From contig JAJYGO010000305.1 in NCBI GenBank assembly GCA_021785115.1, forward strand, positions 1 to 9,214: a stretch of 9,214 nucleotides of DNA. The letters run 5' to 3'. Numbering within the stretch: position 1 is the stretch's first letter; every line of letters begins with the position of its first letter. A program made the translations under genes and the position numbers. Origin of the DNA: Chloroflexota bacterium. Its GTDB lineage: Bacteria; Chloroflexota; Limnocylindria; Limnocylindrales; CSP1-4. The notes beneath the pieces are model-generated. The model worked only from the letters and a program-made list of their open reading frames with translations. It was not told the DNA's origin and did not search any database. Below are positions 5,120 through 9,214 of the stretch, in pieces.

Positions 5120-5219
5120 CGCTCTGGCCTCGGTGGAGGCTCTGGGCTGCCCCCGTTTGGAGGAAGATGGAGTCGCGGCAGAGCAAGCGACCCAACGTCA
5201 ACACCGCGCAAGGCCCTCC

Positions 5220-6215
5220 CTACCTGACGGGCAACCGGCCCATGACCGGCGCGTAGGGCATCAGCGAGTCGGCGAGGGCGGGCTGCCTCGGGCTGCTCGG
5301 GCAGGGTCGCCCCAGGCGCTCGAGCGCCAGCGCGAGGGGCTCCGGTAACCACTCGACGCCAGCCTCGCGCAGGATCCGCCGCACGCGCTCCGGGTCGTTT
5401 CCTTGGAGCGTCGACATGAGAACCGTGCCCAGCCCGATCACCTGTCCGTGCACGAACGAGTGCCCCGTCAGTGCCTCAAGGCAGTAGGCGAAGTAATGCT
5501 CGGCGGAGCCCTCCTCTGACTGGGTATGACCGACCTGAAGACAGATCGCGTTCGAGCGGACGTAGGCACGAACGATCGCCTCAACGGTGCGGGGCGTCAC
5601 CCGGCGGATCTCGGCGGCTATTGTTTCGATCCCGGCAAGGACGGCCGCGGACTGCTCTACTGCGGCGGGATCGAAATGCGCATGCCCCAGTTCCGCTCCC
5701 CGGGCCCAGTCCCAGAGCGCCGTGTGGATGGAGACGATGTCGCCGATGCCGGCACGGTTGAAGTGGGAGGGAGCAGCCCGGATGAGATCAGTGTCGATCA
5801 CGATCAGGCTGGCGACCACGAACCCGCGGTAGGTCACCGTTCCCTCATCCCGCACGGCGATCGTGTTCGTCACGCAGACGTCGCCGCTCACGATGCTGGG
5901 CGCGAGGATCAGCCGACAGCCGCGGCGCCACGCCACGTACTTGGCCGCGTCCATGACGACACCGCCGCCGATGCCCACCACGGTCAGCACCGGTGGCACG
6001 TCGGCCTCGAGCGCCTCGAGCGACTCCCTCGACAGGGATGCCACGAGGCGTTCGGCAGTCGCGCGCCCGCGGAGCGCTGCGTCCAGATGTTCGAGTGGCA
6101 CCGGTTGCGATATCAGCGCGAACGAATCCTCGAGCGCCGCCAGCGTCTCGGCGAGGATCCCCGGTCCGACGCGGAGGGGAGGATCCAGGGCCAGCCGCTC
6201 AAGTGTCTCGGCCAT
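5220..6215 (-). CDS. AraM/EgsA-like sn-glycerol-1-phosphate dehydrogenase family protein
   Basis: Last gene of the sugar operon, 331 aa from ATG 6215, which has AGAGGAAGGG (6233-6224) 8 nt upstream. A GTG at 6257 overlaps the aldolase stop (GTGA) and would add 14 residues. The Rossmann-like half carries VGIGGGVVMDAAKYVAW (80-96). The metal-binding half shows GDIVS with D159, SAEHYFAY with H240, and SFVHGQVIGLGT with H256, matching the Asp-His-His site of glycerol-1-phosphate and glycerol dehydrogenases. The SEEGSAEH spacing and HGQ-x-x-GLGT favour the AraM/EgsA branch, which interconverts dihydroxyacetone phosphate and sn-glycerol-1-phosphate with NAD(P)H. The upstream aldolase would release dihydroxyacetone phosphate, which fits. 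A general iron-containing alcohol dehydrogenase acting on the pathway's own polyol is the alternative. Confidence 0.75.
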   Translation of the reverse strand: MAETLERLALDPPLRVGPGILAETLAALEDSFALISQPVPLEHLDAALRGRATAERLVASLSRESLEALEADVPPVLTVVGIGGGVVMDAAKYVAWRRGCRLILAPSIVSGDVCVTNTIAVRDEGTVTYRGFVVASLIVIDTDLIRAAPSHFNRAGIGDIVSIHTALWDWARGAELGHAHFDPAAVEQSAAVLAGIETIAAEIRRVTPRTVEAIVRAYVRSNAICLQVGHTQSEEGSAEHYFAYCLEALTGHSFVHGQVIGLGTVLMSTLQGNDPERVRRILREAGVEWLPEPLALALERLGRPCPSSPRQPALADSLMPYAPVMGRLPVR

Positions 6216-6253
6216 CGTCGCAACCCTTCCTCTGGCCGCCCATGTGCCGGTGT

Positions 6254-7138
6254 TCACGTGGCCTGTCCGGTGCTCGCCGCGAGCGCGCCGTCGCGGGCGC
6301 GGCCCGCGCTCCCCAAGAGCGACAGGATCCTCGCGATCTCGCTCGCCATCGCCCGCCGCCCCTCGGCGAGGTAGCGCCGCGGATCGACGGCTTCCGGGTC
6401 GTCTGCGAGCCGACCACGAACGGCGGCCGTGAACGCACGGTTCATGAGCGTGGCCAGGTTGACCTTCGTGATCCCCTGGCGCACGGCCTGCGCGAGCACG
6501 TCGTCGGGCACCCCGGATGCGCCGTGGAGGACCAGCGGGACGGGCACGACTGCCCTGAGCCTCGCCACGAGTGCGAGGTCGAGGACGGCCGTCCGCGAAT
6601 GCATCGCATGCGACGATCCGACCGCGACGGCCAGCGCGTCGACGCCTGTCGCCGCGACGAACCGCCTCGCGTCAGCGGGGTCGGTTCGAGCGCCCGGGGC
6701 ATGCACCCCATCCTTGCCGCCCACGACGCCGAGCTCTGCCTCGACGACGATGCCTCGGGTATGTGCCCAGGTGACCAGCCCGGCGGTCCTTCGCACGTTC
6801 GCCTCGTACGCAAGCGCGGACAGATCGAGCATCACCGATCCGAACCCGATCTCGACGCCGGCACGGCACAGATCCGGCGTCGTCGCATGATCCAGGTGGA
6901 GCGCGACCGGCACGCGCGCGGCCTGGGCGACGGCACGACACGCCGTCGCCAGTGGCTCAAGCGCTCCGTGGTACCTGACCGCGTTCTCACTGACCTGAAC
7001 GACGACCGGCGAGGATACGCTCTCGGCCGCCTCGACGATCGCCTCGGCGGACTCGAGCGTGATCGCGTTGAACGCGCCGACGCCGTACCCTGCCGACCTT
7101 GCGTCATCGAGCAGAAGCGCGAGCGACACGAGGCTCAC
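6254..7138 (-). CDS. Class II ketose-bisphosphate aldolase (GatY/KbaY/Fba type)
   Basis: A 294-aa zinc-dependent aldolase, full length for the family, starting at a GTG that overlaps the FGGY kinase stop (GTGA). GAFNAITLESAEAIVEAA (21-38) is the usual N-terminal signature. HLDH at 81-84 supplies the catalytic Asp83 and zinc ligand His84. EAELGVVGGKDG lies at 133-144. SSHAMHS contains zinc ligand H177, HGASG contains H205, and the phosphate-binding GITKVNLAT is at 222-230. The reaction is reversible cleavage of fructose- or tagatose-1,6-bisphosphate, or a related ketose bisphosphate, to dihydroxyacetone phosphate and glyceraldehyde 3-phosphate. GatY-like features (length, HGASG, TKVN) and the PfkB and FGGY neighbours suggest a dedicated catabolic pathway, not glycolysis. 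The exact sugar cannot be read from the sequence. Confidence 0.88.
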   Translation of the reverse strand: MSLVSLALLLDDARSAGYGVGAFNAITLESAEAIVEAAESVSSPVVVQVSENAVRYHGALEPLATACRAVAQAARVPVALHLDHATTPDLCRAGVEIGFGSVMLDLSALAYEANVRRTAGLVTWAHTRGIVVEAELGVVGGKDGVHAPGARTDPADARRFVAATGVDALAVAVGSSHAMHSRTAVLDLALVARLRAVVPVPLVLHGASGVPDDVLAQAVRQGITKVNLATLMNRAFTAAVRGRLADDPEAVDPRRYLAEGRRAMASEIARILSLLGSAGRARDGALAASTGQAT

Positions 7139-8544
7139 GGGGTCGCCACCTCACTCGCCGGGGGCGACCCGTACGCGTCGCGCAGGGCATCGCCGAGCGC
7201 GAGCATCTCGGGAGACGGGGCGAAGAACGTCCGCGGGACAATCGCCTCGTCGGCACGGCCGGTGACGGCCCGCTGCGCCAGCAGGGCCGCGCCGAGCGCC
7301 GAGGCCTCGGGCTCGTCCACGATCTCGAGTGTCCGTCCGGTGATGCCGGCACGCAGGCCGCACCATAGGTCGTTCTTCGCGGCCTGGCCCGAGACGACCA
7401 TCCGGCGTCGATCGGTTGCTGCTCCCGCCACGCGTTCAGTCACCCGCGCCGACGCGAGCGCCGAGCCCTCCAGGACGGCCCGCATGATCTCGGCGCGTCC
7501 GCTTGTCGGGGTGAGGCCGCACAGGTGCTCCGATTCCCCCACCCGTCCCAAGTGAAACCGAATCCCCCCACTGCCCGCTGGGACGCGACTGACCTCGCTG
7601 TACATCGCCCCGGCGTCGCCCTGGTAGAGCAGCTCCAGCCACTGGCCGAACACCTGCCCGGCGGGCACGTTGGCGTGGACGTAGCAGTGGCGTTCGTCCA
7701 CGAACCGTCCCTGGTCGAGAGGGTCTGCGCGCGTGGCGACCGGCCCGTCGGTGACGGCGAGCTGCGCCTCGGACGTGCCGGCCGACAGGTACACCTCGCC
7801 TGCCTGGCGCACGTCGCTCGCGAACGCTCCGCACAGGTGGTCGTGACCGCCGGTCACGAGCGTCATGTCCTGCGGCAGCCCCAGCCGGCGTGCGACACGG
7901 GCGTCGATGCGCCCGACCGGGGTCCCCGAAGGCATCAGCGCCGGAAGCCACTCCCTCGGGAGATCCACCGCCGCAAGGGTCGCGGGGTCCCAGGCGGGAG
8001 CGGCAAGATCGAACAGCCCGGTGCGCGACGCGTGCGACCAGTCCATCGTCGACGGCGCGCCGAGGCGGGCGAGCACGTGCCCCGAGAGATCGAGGATGCC
8101 CGACGTTCTCGCCCAGGCACCCGGGCGATGCGAGCGCAACCACATGAGCTTGAACAGGGAGAACGTGGGGTCGGGCGGAAAGCGGTCGTGGAGCGCCGGC
8201 GCACCCCGATGGTGGAACGCTGCCGCCTCTTCGCGCCCGCGCGGATCGTACCAGGCGAGCGTCTCCTCGACGGCGCGTCCCGCCCCGTCGCGCAGGACGA
8301 CCTCCTCGCCCAGGCCGGCGATCGCGAGGCCAGCAGGTGGGGGTCCGGAACTCGCCGAAGCGGTGACCTCGGCGAGCAGCGCGAGCGAGCGATACGCGAT
8401 CTGGTCCGCGTCGTGGGCCGCACCCTCGACGCCCATGCGGACCGGCGTCACGCAGGACGCACGGGCGACGACGAGGCGGGCTTCGTCGTCGTACAGGATC
8501 GCCTTGAGGTGAGTGGTACCGAGGTCGAGCCCGATCCAGCGCAC
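7135..8544 (-). CDS. FGGY-family carbohydrate kinase
   Basis: A 469-aa kinase, slightly short for the family (about 480-520). The start is the GTG at 8544, 4 nt after the PfkB stop; an open frame runs 86 codons further up but is a shadow of the PfkB gene. The first ATP-binding element IGLDLGTTHLKAILYD begins at residue 4. VTGGHDHLCGAF carries the expected catalytic Asp235. SAGTSEAQLAV (254-264) is the second phosphate loop. The C-terminal half has VLEGSALASARV (357-368) and MVVSGQAAKNDLW (382-394). The family phosphorylates sugars or polyols such as xylulose, fuculose, rhamnulose, ribulose or glycerol. Substrate loops do not let me choose. In this operon it probably phosphorylates a ketose that the PfkB kinase or the aldolase then handles. 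Cytoplasmic. Confidence 0.88.
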   Translation of the reverse strand: MRWIGLDLGTTHLKAILYDDEARLVVARASCVTPVRMGVEGAAHDADQIAYRSLALLAEVTASASSGPPPAGLAIAGLGEEVVLRDGAGRAVEETLAWYDPRGREEAAAFHHRGAPALHDRFPPDPTFSLFKLMWLRSHRPGAWARTSGILDLSGHVLARLGAPSTMDWSHASRTGLFDLAAPAWDPATLAAVDLPREWLPALMPSGTPVGRIDARVARRLGLPQDMTLVTGGHDHLCGAFASDVRQAGEVYLSAGTSEAQLAVTDGPVATRADPLDQGRFVDERHCYVHANVPAGQVFGQWLELLYQGDAGAMYSEVSRVPAGSGGIRFHLGRVGESEHLCGLTPTSGRAEIMRAVLEGSALASARVTERVAGAATDRRRMVVSGQAAKNDLWCGLRAGITGRTLEIVDEPEASALGAALLAQRAVTGRADEAIVPRTFFAPSPEMLALGDALRDAYGSPPASEVATP

Positions 8545-8548
8545 CGTG

Positions 8549-9214
8549 TCACACCGCCTCGGTATGGACCATCGCGACGAGCGCGGCCATATCGGCGTGT
8601 GGCGGCAGCTCGGGCAGCATGGACTGGACGCTGGCGAGGCCGCAGGCCGAGGCGAGCCGGAGTGCCGCCAGCGTGTCCTCGCCACGCGCCAGGGCAACCG
8701 TGAAGCCGGCCAGGAACAGGTCCCCGGCGCCCGTCGCGTTGACCGCGACGATCCGCGGCACGCGCGCCCACCAGGCGCCCGACCCGCTCGCCATGAATGC
8801 ACCCCGCTCGCCGAGCGTGATTGCCAGCACCTCGAGATCCCGCCCGATTGCCTGCCGCATCACCTGCAGAATCTCGTCCTGCGGCCGGCCCTCGAGCGGA
8901 ACGCCCAGCGCTTCACCCAGTTCGCGCGCGTTTGCCTTCGCCATCCACGGTCGCGCCCGCAGCGCCTCGCGGAGCACTTCGCCCCGCGCGTCCACGATGA
9001 CCCGAACGCGCGCGTCCCGAACCGCCTCGATGATGTGCCCATAGAAGGCGGGTTCGACACCGCGCGGGACGCTGCCGCACAGGACAACGAGATCGCCAGC
9101 GCGACAATCCGACACGAGACGCTCGACGAGGGCCCGTGCCTCGCTCGGCGTGACGACGGGCCCGGGCTCGTTGAGGACGGTGGACCGCCGCGAGTCGCGC
9201 TCCACGATGATCGT
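8549..9214 (-). CDS. PfkB-family sugar (phosphate) kinase, N-terminus cut by window edge
   Basis: The last 221 residues of a ribokinase/PfkB-family kinase; about 90 N-terminal residues lie beyond the right edge. The visible part begins TIIVERDSRRSTVLNEPGP, the substrate-lid region of 1-phosphofructokinase and tagatose-6-phosphate kinases, where an NEPGP-like stretch is common. Then come VLCGSVPRGV, a VDARGEVL strand, KANARELGE, TLGERGAF and the diagnostic VNATGAGDLFLAGF. There GAGD (fragment residues 162-165) gives the anion hole and the catalytic Asp. It is the first visible gene of the leftward operon and ends 4 nt before the FGGY kinase. A role making a ketose 1,6-bisphosphate for the aldolase two genes downstream is the simplest reading. 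The NEPGP element favours a phosphosugar over a free sugar as substrate. Confidence 0.82.
   Translation of the reverse strand, partial: TIIVERDSRRSTVLNEPGPVVTPSEARALVERLVSDCRAGDLVVLCGSVPRGVEPAFYGHIIEAVRDARVRVIVDARGEVLREALRARPWMAKANARELGEALGVPLEGRPQDEILQVMRQAIGRDLEVLAITLGERGAFMASGSGAWWARVPRIVAVNATGAGDLFLAGFTVALARGEDTLAALRLASACGLASVQSMLPELPPHADMAALVAMVHTEAV

Noticed and set aside
8545..8802. An 86-residue N-terminal extension of the FGGY kinase.
   Set aside because: It overlaps the conserved GAGD part of the PfkB gene in another frame and is Arg/Ser/Pro-rich; FGGY proteins begin just before the DLGTT motif.

Overview
The window comes from a very GC-rich bacterial chromosome. Codon third positions are mostly G or C, proteins are rich in Arg/Ala and very poor in Lys, and GTG/TTG starts and GTGA stop-start overlaps are common. 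The tail of what looks like an F420-dependent luciferase-like oxidoreductase at the left edge would fit Actinomycetota or a high-GC Chloroflexota lineage. The sequence alone does not settle this, and no rRNA or tRNA is present.

Layout. (1) Positions 1-110 (+): last 35 codons of the putative oxidoreductase. (2) 111-346: convergent spacer with one doubtful 42-residue reading frame and a small hairpin. (3) 347-3037 (-): a compact four-gene operon encoding a miniature ubiquitin-type conjugation pathway, in transcription order Ubl modifier, E2-like conjugating enzyme, JAB/JAMM isopeptidase, E1-like ThiF-fold activating enzyme. Consecutive genes overlap by 4, 4 and 7 nt. (4) 3047-3134: short divergent control region with two promoters whose -35 boxes overlap, plus a 24-bp imperfect direct repeat spaced exactly 52 bp. 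(5) 3146-5059 (+): an XRE-family repressor, an ImmA/IrrE-type zinc peptidase overlapping it, and a GNAT acetyltransferase. (6) 5060-5219: convergent spacer with a strong hairpin. (7) 5220-9214 (-): a sugar or polyol catabolic operon, in transcription order PfkB-family kinase (cut by the window edge), FGGY kinase, class II ketose-bisphosphate aldolase, AraM-like glycerol-1-phosphate dehydrogenase.

How the parts may work together. The most interesting unit is 347-5059. A eukaryote-like Ubl/E1/E2/deconjugase set sits back to back with a repressor-protease pair of the ImmR-ImmA or DdrO-IrrE type. By analogy, the XRE protein would hold both divergent promoters down until the peptidase, triggered by stress or infection, cleaves it and releases Ubl conjugation. 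Related bacterial Ubl operons (Bil type) act in anti-phage defence, so an inducible defence or damage-response role is plausible but not shown here. No RING-type E3 is encoded. The right-hand operon looks like ordinary metabolism: two sugar kinases supply a ketose bisphosphate, the aldolase splits it, and the dehydrogenase may act on the dihydroxyacetone phosphate released.
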